From Anisus vortex (lineage: Eukaryota; Mollusca; Gastropoda; Planorbidae), in assembly GCA_949126835.1 (NCBI GenBank), contig OX421506.1, positions 26,387,801-26,451,800 on the forward strand: a stretch of 64,000 nucleotides of DNA. Reading direction: 5' to 3'. The notes below the pieces were generated by a model. It worked only from the letters and a program-made list of their open reading frames with translations, was not told the DNA's origin and did no database searches. The translations under genes were made by a program, and so were the position numbers. Of the stretch, positions 1 through 10,103 are shown in pieces (position 1 is the first letter of the stretch; every line of letters begins with the position of its first letter).

Positions 1-59
1 AAAACACTGCTTAAAACGACAAACAATTAAAGCAGGAATGTGTATTTAAAACTGTTTGA

Positions 60-530
60 CCTAAATTAAGTTTAGACCTCTAATTAAATATTGCAATGAA
101 AACCACAATGCTTGATTTGTAAAAAGAAAAAAAAATTAATCAGTAATATTAGTTAAATTACAAAACATAACTTGTTTGGCATCATTATTGAAACAAATTA
201 GGAAAATTTAATTTAATTAAAGGGAGATAATAAAACCTTTTTTTCCGTTTAAATTACTAACAAGTTTCTTTCTTTAAATATATACATATATTAAAGAATA
301 AAATATTTAAAACGCTTAGCTTTAGAAGGATCAAACTATGAAAAATAGTTGAAAATTATTTAAATACTATTTGACTAAAGAATTTATATGTACACTTTTA
401 AACATTACATAAACTACTCAAGTAGTATGATTACTACATATCCATTCCGTTTTTCTATTAGAAGATGTGAAAAAATTAGTGATATTTTTGGAATTCTCAA
501 TCACTCTGAGAATCAAATGAATGTTATGTT
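60..530. repeat. Dispersed AT-rich repeat, copy S1
   Basis: This AT-rich stretch shares an ordered series of short blocks with 29655-29965 and 52620-52930. The blocks are a CTTGTTTGGCATCA-like block, AAAGGGAGATAAT at about 219-231, a GACTAAAGAATTTATA block and an ATGATTACTAC block. The other two copies lie inside hAT-type elements, so this is probably the interior of a third, older one whose left end is outside the window. No coding capacity is visible. Confidence 0.5.
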
Positions 531-591
531 ACCGAAAGGTTGTCAGGATGGACGAGTGACTTGAAATAGTTACGCGCAGTAATACCATAGG

Positions 592-861
592 CATAGACTT
601 TATTAAGTTCGACATCTTGCTCTAGTTTTAGAACTTATATGCAACCAATAAGGCTGCCTTAAATTACTTCTACGCACCTCATTGTTTCTTAAATGTTTCC
701 GCTGTATATAACTTTTAATTTTTCATTGAGAAAAATCAAAGCGATTCAATAAAACGGAAGTGCAAAGTATTATACGATTTGGAATTCCGAAAAGCAGTCT
801 TTCGAGTCATCATATAGCAGAAATACTAAAGCAACCGGTCCATGTGTATTATAGTCTATGG
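592..861 (+). mobile_element. MITE family M1, copy 1
   Basis: This non-autonomous DNA element is shared with 33437-33692, 48920-49220 and 56899-57197. The right end reads as the inverse of the left end (CATAGACT-type terminus followed by the GGACCGCTTGCT block), giving imperfect terminal inverted repeats of about 30 bp. The interior holds the conserved GATTCAATAAAACGGAAGTG and TTCGAGTCATCATATAGCAG blocks. The left terminus is the most diverged of the four copies. No transposase is encoded, and the superfamily is not clear because no clean target duplication is seen. Confidence 0.6.
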
Positions 862-2196
862 TAATATCCCTCCTTGGCTTTTTTTGCCAATGTCACAGGA
901 CTAAGACACACAGCCAATACGTGAAATCATGTACACGAAGGCGCCTCACTTCAATACAAAGATTCTTTAATTACTTAGTCACTGTAACACTGGTATACAC
1001 TGAATCATTACAACAATACTTTCTATCCTTGACTGATACACTTGGACGAAGACCCATTTCATACACGTCTTGTTTATGTGCAGTGCAAATCTCAACTGAT
1101 CTAGGATCCAGCGTTGCTATATCACACATATAACATGCGTACTTCCCTTTCATATAATGGTGCAATCTCGTACATAATAATAACATGCACACCATTCTTA
1201 TTTCTCATCTAATAACATGCGTACGTTCTATAATATCTATAACAGTGACAGCCATGGTCTTGGCTTTTTCAATCCAAACTTTGGTTTATTGGCTTTTTTT
1301 TATTTCGAGGACCTTGGCTTTTATTTTACGAAAATATTAGCATAATTGTAAGTCTTTTAGTGGCCAAAATGTATTTTTGGGAAGCGATTAAAAGCCTAAA
1401 TGCATGGATCATCTGTATTGCTACAGCAGATAGATATGGTTAGATTCAGTTGTGTTATAGCGTATAAAAACAGTGCGAGCGGGCTGGAAATTGAGTCTAT
1501 GGATGAGGCGGCAACGAGGATTTGGGAGGTGGAGGGATGAAGAGGGGTATAATTTATCTAACCTCTCCTTCGACAACACAAAATAAACTGATCAGGTATC
1601 ATGGTAAATACCCCAGCCGCTTATTGTGAGTGGAAAGAAAATATATCCCACATTATTTCACTAAATAGGTTGTAAACTGGAAAAATATATTAAAAAATTA
1701 CAATGCGCGGTGGGAGGTGAGACAAATAGTGTAAATTAGTAGGACAGGTGGGGGGGGGGGGGGGGCAAAGGGTAAGCAAATAGTAGGCCATAAAAATGGG
1801 CGGGGAGGGGGTATGGGGTTCGCAAAATTAAGCAATAAGAAAAATAGTACACGGTAGATGAAAGGTAATGAAAAAGATCACTGATCTTATTACTATTAAA
1901 ATTGAAAAAAAAAAAAAAAAAAAAAATTCTCAAAAACAACATTTTTTTTTTAAGTTCTGGGTTTTGGGGAAAATGTGTGTGTGTGTGGGTGGGGGGCGGT
2001 GCACATTAATGAAGGGGAAAAAAAGGGTGGGTCACAAAATAGGTGACAGTGACTATTTTTTATTACAGCTTGGCTTTTCTGGTCTTTTTTTAGGAGATCA
2101 ACTTGGCTTTTCTCAAATTTTAGAGCAGTATCAATGGTTACTCACGCGCGCCTACTTTTCAAAACAAAATTGATTCATGGCAAGTGCTAGAATTGG
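862..2196. other. Unassigned stretch with homopolymers
   Basis: No gene or recognisable element is seen. It contains a poly-G run at 1750-1765, a poly-A run at about 1905-1926 and a G-rich patch near 1980-2000. Short open frames on both strands have no recognisable domain and biased composition. Confidence 0.5.
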
Positions 2197-2290
2197 TGTT
2201 CGGTAAATTCGTCAACGGTATTTTCGGCAAGGTCATTTTGGCAAAGTCAATTCGGCAAAACTCGCAAAGCGGTAAAATTGGCAAGCAAAT
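2197..2290. repeat. Degenerate TTCGGCAA-type short tandem repeat
   Basis: Irregular repeats of a ~12-bp motif of the type TTCGGCAA plus a short spacer are visible, about six to seven units, some reading TTTGGCAA or GCGGTAAAA. It is a simple diverged repeat with no further function seen. Confidence 0.55.
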
Positions 2291-2341
2291 AAAATCCACT
2301 CCTTTAAATTAAACGTATTAGTAGGACTACACTTTAGTCCA

Positions 2342-2460
2342 TGGATTGGCAACTTATTGAATGCGTGCCAGCCTTGGCACGCAGAGTGGTTTTAAATGGC
2401 ACATGAAAGACCACCAAAAAGGAAGTTTAAGTATCTTCTGCGTGAAAAGAGCAGGATCAC
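2342..2460 (+). mobile_element. hAT-like terminal fragment
   Basis: The start (ATGGATTGGCAAC) resembles the hAT termini seen at 8697, 41973 and 52029. It is followed by TTGGCACGCAG and a GGCACATGAAAGACC block matching the left arm of the 52029 element. No partner terminus was found nearby, so it is probably a truncated copy interrupted on the right. Confidence 0.4.
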
Positions 2461-2599
2461 ATTAAGGTTGTTGGCAGGGTGAATGATTTAGAAATCCTAG
2501 ATAGTCACTGTAATGAATATGTAATGAATAGTCTAAGATTTTTTCATTCATCTAGACAAATATAAGATAGTCACGTGGTCCCGTTAATAGAGTAAAAAT

Positions 2600-2862
2600 G
2601 TAAGCTATCTCGTCAGATCAAATTGATCCATAGGCCAGGTGAAACAGCGTTCACCAGTTTCTGTGGCCACGGCATACTAGGTGATTGTGTGGCCAGCACT
2701 ATAAACAGCCGCCTTTACTTTGCCCCCAACTAATGTCAGGTAACCATCAGAGCTGGGTAGACTCAGGGACATCCTCCAGACCTGGCAATCCACTAGGATT
2801 CAAACCCAGGACGTATTTTTACGCCAGCAGAACGCACTGCCTCACGGCCACTGGGTCCCCTC
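2600..2862 (-). mobile_element. tRNA-derived SINE (family Sn1)
   Basis: Read on the minus strand, the order is a tRNA-like head with a B-box-like TGGGTTTGAATCCTAG, then TCTACCCAGCTCTGATGG, AAAGGCGGCTG, CACACAATCACCTAGTATGC, CACAGAAACTGGTGAACGC, and a tail near GATCAATTTG. The same order occurs at 7403, 10924, 18797, 19755, 25490, 27798, 32566, 37436, 38036, 42670 and 59235. Family members have a Pol III type head and depend on LINE machinery to move; this copy is nearly full length. Confidence 0.75.
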
Positions 2863-3007
2863 CTCAAACATTCTTTTTTTTTTTCCTAACGGATAAATTG
2901 ATGCTCTGGTGATGGCAATGTGTCACGTTACACTTGTCTCGCGAGGTATCAATTAAGATACAAAAGTTCCTACTTCTGCACAAACAATAGACAATGAAGA
3001 GAACGAT

Positions 3008-3009
<2 letters not shown>

Positions 3010-3047
<38 letters not shown>

Positions 3048-3345
3048 TAAGAGAGAGAGAGAGAGAGTAAGGGAGAGAAAGAGAGAGAGAAAGAGAGAGA
3101 GGGAGGAGACATAAAGACACAGTGAGAGTAAGTAAGAGAGAAAAAAAAGGAGAGACCGATATATAAAGATATAGTGAGTAAGAGAAGGAGAGAGATAATA
3201 TAAGAGAGAGATGATGACAGAGAGGGGGAGAGCTAAAGACCAAGTAAAAGGAGAAAAAGAGAGTCAAACAAGAGATTGATGGAAACACAGAGATAAAGAG
3301 AGAGTGAGTAAGTAAGATTGTGAAAAAAATAAGAGAAAGGAGAAA
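3010..3345 (+). repeat. GA-rich simple repeat
   Basis: A nearly pure (GA)n tract at 3010-3115 decays into GA-rich sequence up to about 3345. The serine/leucine-rich open frames on the opposite strand are by-products of the repeat. Confidence 0.9.
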
Positions 3346-4221
3346 GTAATGGAAAAGCAGGAGGGGGATTTTATTTTATTTGTGTGTGTGTGTACCCGTG
3401 AACGAAAAAGTGAATCGGATCAGTAAAATGATCAATTAACCCCGAGGGCGAGTCGTTTTTTTTTTTATATTACACAGAGTCAAAAGTTAAAAGCGAGTCA
3501 ATAGAGTTACTGTATGATTCGTCAGCTAAGCTTCCTCGTATGAGAATTTTTTTTCTTCTTCTTCATTTATTAAGAGTCATAGACTAGGCTCGATGGTCTC
3601 TTTGAAAAATTTCGGCAACTTACTAAATGAATACTTTTTTTGTTTGAAGGGGGGGGGGGGGAGGTGTCACTTTGTGTAATGTCAAAGGTCAATACCATTG
3701 TCTAAGGTCACGAGACATCTAGTGGGGGGTGCATTGAACGAGATTTTTTTTTCTCACGAGATCTCGAGAGATGGGGGGGGGGGGGGGTGAGGGCGGGCGG
3801 AATTATATATTGGAATATTTAACTTGTTAAACGAGAGCTAGAGAGAGAGAAAGCGGAAAAAAAAGACTGGGGGAAAAACAGCGGTGGGGGGTGGAATCGG
3901 GAATTGCCTGAAATAGTGTTTGAATAGTCTGTATTGATTCGTTTGTGAATAGATCACTGTTGGTTTAGGTAGGTCATTTTGGGTGTGTAAATCATCTGGG
4001 GTGATTGTGTTTGAGTCATAAGAATCATAGATTGCTTTTTTTGTTGGTGATTGTGGTTGGTTATATTGTTATAATAAAACAAAAATTACGGTTTCACTTA
4101 TTATAGAAACGGTTATTTTTGTAATATGAACTACCATATAACAAGGTTGATAATGACATTAGTTTCTATATTTAAGCGATCTATTTATCGGTCTATCTAT
4201 ATATCCCTAAATATATATCTT
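3346..4221. other. Unassigned stretch with G runs
   Basis: No gene seen. It carries a GT run near 3382-3393, poly-G runs at about 3649-3661 and 3774-3787, and a short GA patch near 3838-3852. Otherwise it is AT-rich unique-looking sequence. Confidence 0.5.
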
Positions 4222-4345
4222 ATATATTACAGACGCTTCTTCTATAAAGAAGATTATTACGTACTACGCTCATCCGTGGTCCGAGTCTAGTCTTGCATCT
4301 TTATAAATGTTTTAAATGATGTTAAGCTACTGGTTTTCCTGGTAT
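4222..4345 (+). repeat. Dispersed repeat GAR, copy 1
   Basis: This copy carries TTACAGACGCTTCTTCTATA, AAGAAGATTATTACG, ACGCTCATCCGTGGTCC, GATGTTAAGCTACTGGTTTT and GCAACCCATTCCATGCC in order. The same blocks occur in the same order on the minus strand at 30880-31055, and the first blocks recur at 6657-6706 and (minus) 35405-35462. Family unknown. Three of the four copies lie within about 100 bp of a TATC/GATA tract; the copy at 30880 lies about 350 bp from one. Confidence 0.6.
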
Positions 4346-4359
4346 GTTCCGGCAACCCA

Positions 4360-4460
4360 TTCCATGCCTACGACTATCTACTTCTATCTATCAATCATTA
4401 TTTCTATCTATTTAACTATTTGTCTATCTATCAGTCTATCCACACTCGTGTGTATCTATT
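4360..4460 (+). repeat. TATC-type microsatellite, degenerate
   Basis: Imperfect (TATC)n with interruptions directly precedes the left end of the Ginger-like element. Confidence 0.7.
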
Positions 4461-4485
4461 GATCTGTAAAACTAAGCTATATATA

Positions 4486-6066
4486 TGTTACGGCCAAAGC
4501 CCGAAGTGCGGCCAGATCGCGATCTGGCCGAGGCGCTTGGCCAATGTCCGATGTGCTTGAAATTGTAAGTGTTTACGCTACTTTGGCCGGCCACTTCGCG
4601 ATGTGGCTGGCAATCCCTGGCCAATGTCCGATGTGCTGATACAAGAATGTTTGGTAGGCGTCACAGGTGTGATGGCGGCTTGCATATGGTAGTAAGGACA
4701 GTGATACATACGCTGTGACGATAATTTTCTGTTCATCTTCTGCTTTTCAGAGAAAGTCCTGCCGAAGTGGTCACTCATTATCAAGGAAATTAATTATCAC
4801 ACGATTTAGTAAACTATCTACCTGGATAAAAACACCATTTGCGCCATGAATTGACTGGATGGTGTATGCGAGTCGAGGATTGACTTTTGATAAGCCACAA
4901 AGGTGGGAAGGCAGGAGCGACCGTATTTTTATCTAGCCATTGTCCGCGCGGTCTAGTTTCATGTGTTGTATAAACATAGTGTGGATTATAAGCGGTGTTC
5001 CAACAAATATAAATATCGTGCATCGAATCCAATAGCGCTAAGGAATAAGCTCTGCTATCACGCCTATAGACTAACAAGTCAATTTTGTTTTGATGAGTAG
5101 AAAGTGCACGTAGGGACAGTACAATTAATTGGGGGCATTCAGGCTCCGATTAAGCGCAACAACGTGCACTCTGCTGGCCACCCCATCCCCTGTCACAACA
5201 TGACACTGCCTATGTTAATTGTGGTTTCATTGTGAGTATTGTATTCCTCGTCACGAGTTTGTCTAACAGTATAATAACAGTCTATATGCATTTAACTGGG
5301 GCTGTATCCCATGTAGCGGCGTTTCAATTTCAATAAATTCATATTATTGTTCTGTATCCCATGGCATCTACTGACGAGACTAGTATGCTGGACGAAGTTG
5401 GCATACATATAAATGCGGAACCAACATTTGCTATGAAAACTATGTTCTTAAATACTTTGAATACGTTACTGCAAGAAAAAGCTAATAATAGCTGGATCAT
5501 CAGCAGAGACAAATATTGTGCTTTTATAGAGGACATTAAACAGGCTAAAGCAAAGCAGAAAAAAGAAAGTGTTGACTATCGTCGTCTTAGAAAGTATGAC
5601 GTCATTTAGGTTGGTGGCAAAGAAAAGCTTATTGTGCCAGTAACAAAAGACAATAGCGTTATTTTGTACTATGTGCACACAGAAGAGTAATAGACGAACA
5701 TGACTGATTGTAATTTAGTATAAGCTTAAATAAAGATGGATAATTTACTATAATAAACTAATCTGACTGATTTTTTCATTTATTTTAATTAAATAATGTT
5801 AATTTACTATAATAAACTAATTTGACTGATTTTGTAATTTAGCTTAATTATTAAACAATATAAGCCTAATGTGATAATTACGGTATACAAACACTCAAAC
5901 TCTGCTCATGACCTTCTTAATCGGGCTTTGGCCGATCGCCCCTGGCCATTTCGCGATCTGGCCGGCCAAGGTCCGAAATCAAGAACAGATCGGGCTTTGG
6001 CCGGTCAAATGTGAGGTGATATTGGCCACTTCGCGATCTGGCCGACTTCGGGCTTTGGCCGTAACA
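4486..6066 (+). mobile_element. Ginger-like TIR DNA transposon, decayed
   Basis: The left end TGTTACGGCCAAAGCCCGAA and the inverse of the right end match almost base for base for over 20 bp. Both then continue with GGCCAGATCGCGA-type repeats, giving TGT...ACA ends. The four bases outside both ends read TATA, a possible 4-bp target duplication, although the flank is TA-rich. Ends of the form TGTNR...YNACA with 4-bp duplications are those described for Ginger1-type transposons, which use a retrovirus-like integrase. The subterminal regions repeat GGCCAATGTCCGATGTGCT and GGCCACTTCGCGATCTGGCC several times, as transposase-binding arrays often do. The interior holds only the start of an integrase-type gene (5361-5690), so this copy cannot move by itself. 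It lies between TATC tracts. Confidence 0.6.
5361..5690 (+). pseudogene. KRBA2-like integrase protein, N-terminal fragment
   Basis: The frame opens with ATG at 5361 and runs 82 codons to a TAG at 5607-5609. The same frame then continues for 26 more codons to a TAA at 5688-5690. The motifs NNSWIISRDKY, YRRLRKYDV, VGGKEKLIVPV and YYVHTEE match my recollection of the N-terminal region of invertebrate proteins annotated as KRAB-A domain-containing protein 2-like. In those proteins this region precedes an HHCC zinc-binding motif and a DDE integrase core. Here the reading stops immediately after the HTEE motif, so both the zinc-binding and catalytic parts are absent. Its central position in a TIR element suggests it is what remains of that element's transposase gene. 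It could instead be a captured host fragment. The protein family call is from memory, and the premature TAG makes function unlikely. Confidence 0.55.
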
Positions 6067-6070
6067 TATA

Positions 6071-6655
6071 TATTAATATATCTATCTCTTTAGTTGCTTA
6101 CCTAATAGCTGTCTTTCTATCTATGTGTGATCCGATCGTTTTATCTACCTATCTTTCAATCTATTTATATCGCAATATGCCTATCTATCCAATTTTTTGT
6201 CAACATAATATCTATCTGCCTATCTATCTTCTTTTCTGACCTATCTATTTAACTATATTCATGTGTAACTATTATCTATCTATGAGCCGATCTATCTATC
6301 TTCCTATAGGTCAACTTATATCTATAACTATCTACCCACTTATTTACTTATCGATCTATATAACTACTTATCTTCCCATCTATCACCCTATCATATCTAA
6401 CTACTATTTGTTAACCCTTCCTGTACCGACATACTTTCTATCTATGATCTTCAGTCCCGCTATATACGCGCCCGGGACTGTAAGGGTTAACATTTCTGTC
6501 TATTTTCGTACATTTCAATCTATTATCTACCTATATATCTCTCTATTTTCATGTCTGTCTATCAATCTATCTAATCAACCTATTTATCTATGAACCTATT
6601 TATATACACTCCTTGTCTACCTCCCAATCCATGTCTGTATATTTGTATCTAATCT
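6071..6655 (+). repeat. Degenerate TATC-type microsatellite
   Basis: About 580 bp of CTATCTAT-type repeats with many substitutions begins at the right end of the Ginger-like element. An 80-bp TTAA-bounded element (6411-6490) is inserted in it. Confidence 0.75.
6411..6490. mobile_element. TTAA-bounded mini-MITE, copy 1
   Basis: An 80-bp unit begins TTAACCCTTCCTGTACCG and ends GGGACTGTAAGGGTTAA. The outer TTAA on both sides and inner CCCTT/AAGGG inverted ends fit a piggyBac-type target duplication and terminus. Two copies identical to each other lie at 15007-15087 and 41273-41353; this one differs by several substitutions and a 1-bp deletion. It is far too short to encode anything. Confidence 0.6.
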
Positions 6656-6656
6656 T

Positions 6657-6706
6657 CTTATCTTATACATTACAGACGCTCCTTCTATAAAGAAGATTAT
6701 TGCGTC
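6657..6706 (+). repeat. Dispersed repeat GAR, copy 2 (partial)
   Basis: This contains the first blocks of the repeat at 4222 (ACATTACAGACGCTCCTTCT, AAGAAGATTATTGCGTCCTA) and then diverges. It directly follows a TATC tract. Confidence 0.6.
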
Positions 6707-7402
6707 CTATATTTGAAGATAATAAGATTTATAATTTAAGAAATAAATCAAATATAATATAGCAATGTTGAATATTAAAATGCCACAATATATTTAAAAC
6801 GCTATTTACTTTAATTGTAATATCATTGAAGCATTAGAGAAAACTCTTTCATAAACTTAATTATATAATGTACGAAATGTTCTTAACAAAATCTAATTTA
6901 CCGATAATCAAACTCAAGCAAGGGGGAGATAATTTTGTTTGCAACATTTTATTGCTTTCCGAGACGCTTACGCCTTTACCTGGGCCCATTTTATTTATTT
7001 TTTTCTTGTTCTCTCCCCTTGGTTACTAAGAGAAAAAAAACTACGTCATAACTTCGGAGACCCTCGTTCGTCTGCAAGTCTACAAGTTCTGACGTAAACG
7101 CCGACAGGTGATTGACGCTAGTTAGTTCTGCCTCCTCCCCCCCTCCCTCCCCCCTCCCTCCCCCCCCCCCACACACACATACTTCCCTCGCCCCCCCCCA
7201 CCCCCACTTTTTATTTCCGTCTTAATGTATGTTGTGGTAGTAGACATTTTACAAAATTCTCCTTAACAAAGGTAAAATTGATGGATATAATGGCATGTGG
7301 TTGGAGGCCTGTTAATCGTTGTTGTTTTTTATCGCTATCATAATATCAGTTGAGTGATTCGCCAAAAACACTATGTTTTAATATGCTGGATTTAGGCCTA
7401 AT
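6707..7402. other. Unassigned AT-rich stretch with C-rich patch
   Basis: No gene seen. It includes GGGGGAGATAATTTT near 6921, a motif also present in the S1-S3 repeats, and a C/T-rich patch with C runs at about 7130-7206. Confidence 0.5.
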
Positions 7403-7549
7403 AAGTAAATACCCTTCGGACCGAATTGATCCATTATATAGGTCCGATGAAGCAGCGTTCAACAGTTTCTGTGGCCACGGCATACTAGGTGATTGTGTGG
7501 CCAGCACTATGCACAGCCACCTTTGCTTTACCCCAACTAAGGTCAGGCC
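7403..7549 (-). mobile_element. SINE Sn1, 5'-truncated copy
   Basis: The minus strand carries the 3' half of the SINE: CAAAGGTGGCTGTGCATAG, GCCACACAATCACCTAGTAT, CACAGAAACTG and GATCAATTCGGTCCGAAGGG. The tRNA-like head is missing. Confidence 0.75.
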
Positions 7550-7559
7550 TAATAATTAG

Positions 7560-8460
7560 ACTTTAATTTCGCCTGATAATGGAAAGACCTGCATGTTAAC
7601 AATATTTAAAAAAAAAATTGTAAAAACATGAACAAAAATTTCGTATTTTCGGACGAAAATTTGTTTTTCACAAGATTTTAGTTGAAAAGCACTGTAATAA
7701 TAAGGCTATTGTTGTTGTTTTTTTTACTGTATAAGGACCACATTTTTTACCGCTCCGTCAATGTTAAAATAACCCACAAATTTCTTTAACTATATAGTAG
7801 AATAATAATAGATTACATATTGATGAACTTATGTATGTGAGGGCTACATTTTACATTGTGGCTCTACAATATTTTTTTATTCAGTATTTGCATATTTATA
7901 TACCGGTATACCGTATATCTAGAATATAGACTATTTGATTATTTGTATACATTTTGAACCCAATCTGGGTCGAGCAAGGGGGAGTAATTCTAATGAAACA
8001 ACGACTCACCCACCCCTTTCATTCTTACTTATGTCCCTTTATTCTCCAACCCGTCAACACAACCAATCGAATTCGGGAGAAGAAAGAAGAAAAAAATTTG
8101 AAATCCCCGGGTAAAAGGATTGTAATGGAGGGGTGGCGGGGGTGGGTGGAGCAGGGGAGTATGGAGTAGTGCAGACGTGCATTTCACCAAAAGATTACTT
8201 TGTTTTCAAGATTGTGAGTGTGTGCGTGTGTGCAAATTGTGTTACATGGCACATTCTGTCAGCAGTAGATGGATGGATAAATGGATAGATGGGCTTGGAT
8301 CAGTTTGGATATGGTGGCTGGCATGCTGGGATGGATTAATAGCCTACGTAGTTTTAAATGAATAATGGCCCGTACATTTTTTGAAGAAAATAGAATTACT
8401 TAAATGAGTTCCTTTTTTTTTTAGATAAAAGAAAGAAAATATGGAATCTACAATCTACAT
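7560..8460. other. Unassigned stretch
   Basis: AT-rich sequence with no recognised coding region or repeat family. Short open frames here show no known domain. Confidence 0.45.
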
Positions 8461-8696
8461 CAGCGGTTCCCAACCTGTGGGTCGTAACCACTTTGGGGGT
8501 GGAACGACCGTTTCATAGGGGTCGCCAAGGACCAATGGAAAACACTTTATTAATTTTGATGGTCTTATTGAGGCTTTCCACAACAACATGTACAGCAAAG
8601 TACTCTTCGATGGCGCCACCTCAGAGCCCCCCCCCCCCAGTGTGTATCGGGGTCAAATAGAGTTGTGTCCTGGCACCAACATTCTTTAGTCTAGAC

Positions 8697-8910
8697 CAGG
8701 GATTGGCTAACTTTTGATAATAGTGTGCCGAAGTGGGATTTCTAATTCATTCAGCGTGCCAACAGCCTAAAAGTCACCCTGCTTTAGCACTCTATTTCTA
8801 ATAGAAGATACTTGAATAGTTTTTTTCTTATGAGTCTTCTAAGACATGAGACATTGAAAATCTTTTTGCGTAACAAGTCTGGCTCAAGTGCCGTAGGTTG
8901 CCGATCCCTG
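8697..8910 (+). mobile_element. Small nested hAT MITE
   Basis: This 214-bp element starts CAGGGATTGGCTAAC and its right end is the inverse of CAGGGATCGGCAAC. It is flanked by perfect 8-bp duplications GTCTAGAC at 8689-8696 and 8911-8918. The size, termini and 8-bp palindromic target fit a hAT MITE. Related copies are at 24735-24923 (same host position in copy B) and 41973-42185. Confidence 0.8.
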
Positions 8911-8918
8911 GTCTAGAC

Positions 8919-9122
8919 CAAGGGTGTGCAACAGGCGGCACGCGGGCCAAACATCGGCCCGCCAAGACTTTTAGTGTGGCCCCCGAAGAGCTTCTAACTG
9001 TATTTTTTTTTTAATTTGTTGCATTGATAATGCAAATAAATTTTCAGACTGTGTGGCCCGTCTTGTTGTATAAAATTTCATATGCGGCCCAAAGCAGAAA
9101 AATGTTGCACACTCATCACTAC
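8919..9122 (+). mobile_element. Second nested hAT-like MITE
   Basis: It begins with GGTGTGCAAC just after the GTCTAGAC copy at 8911-8918 and ends near GTTGCACACTC (inverse GAGTGTGCAAC). A CTCTAGAC follows, 7 of 8 bases like the left flank. The interior has CGGCCCGCC / GTGGCCCG blocks often seen in Charlie-like hAT MITEs. Copy B at 24539 lacks this insertion, so it is younger than the shared nested element. The right boundary is uncertain by several bases. Confidence 0.5.
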
Positions 9123-9541
9123 ACTCTAGACTATTCCTCTTTTTTTTCTTCAAACCTTAAAAATAAGGTTTTTCAAAAAATTACTTTTATCTGTGTTTCA
9201 TCATGATATTATAATAAGTAAATGCGTACTAATGAAAACAAGCTCGTATCTAAAAAGGTGTTTTAAAAATTACATTTATAATTTAAAAACATTAATTAAT
9301 TGATTGTTCATTTTTCGTATTTTCATCAATTTGAGTACCGGTACTGGTAGACCTATATGCATATACAATAATTTTTTTCAAATGCAAATTGTGTAGTAAA
9401 AAATATGTTTACAAATATCATTACACCAAAGACTTAAAATTAGGACTATTATCTCCCTTGATTAGATTTAGTATTTGTTTAATAATTATTTTTTTATCGG
9501 GCTCGCTCACGTTGAATTTTTTCAAAAGAAATTAAAAGAAC

Positions 9542-10103
9542 ATGATTTTAATAATATACCAACAGTATAATAATATGATTTTAATAATATACCAACAGTA
9601 TAATAATATGATTTTAATAATATACCAACAGTATAATAATATGATTTTAATAATATACCAACAGTATAATAATATGATTTTAATAATATACCAACAGTAT
9701 AATAATATGATTTTAATAATATACCAACAGTATAATAATATGATTTTAATAATATACCAACAGTATAATAATATGATTTTAATAATATACCAACAGTATA
9801 ATAATATGATTTGCATAATATACCAACAGTATAATAATATGATTTTAATAATATACCAACAGTATAATAATATGATTTTAATAATATACCAACAGTATAA
9901 TAATATGATTTTAATAATATACCAACAGTATAATAATATGATTTTAATAATATACCAACAGTATAATAATATGATTTTAATAATATACCAACAGTATAAT
10001 AATATGATTTTAATAATATACCAACAGTATAATAATATGATTTTAATAATATACCAACAGTATAATAATATGATTTTAATAATATACCAACATTATATGT
10101 TAA
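9542..10103 (+). repeat. 33-bp minisatellite, about 17 copies
   Basis: A tandem array of a 33-bp unit beginning ATGATTTTAATAATATACC is nearly identical between copies; one unit carries a TTGC change near 9811. The 33-bp period keeps both strands open, which produces a 225-residue frame with an 11-residue repeat. That frame has no start context or flanking domain and is an artefact. The homologous position in copy B (about 25381-25417) has only one unit, so the array expanded inside this transposon copy. Confidence 0.9.

Noticed and set aside
9542..10103. CRISPR-like array
   Set aside because: The 33-bp units are contiguous with no spacers, there are no cas genes, and the genome is eukaryotic.
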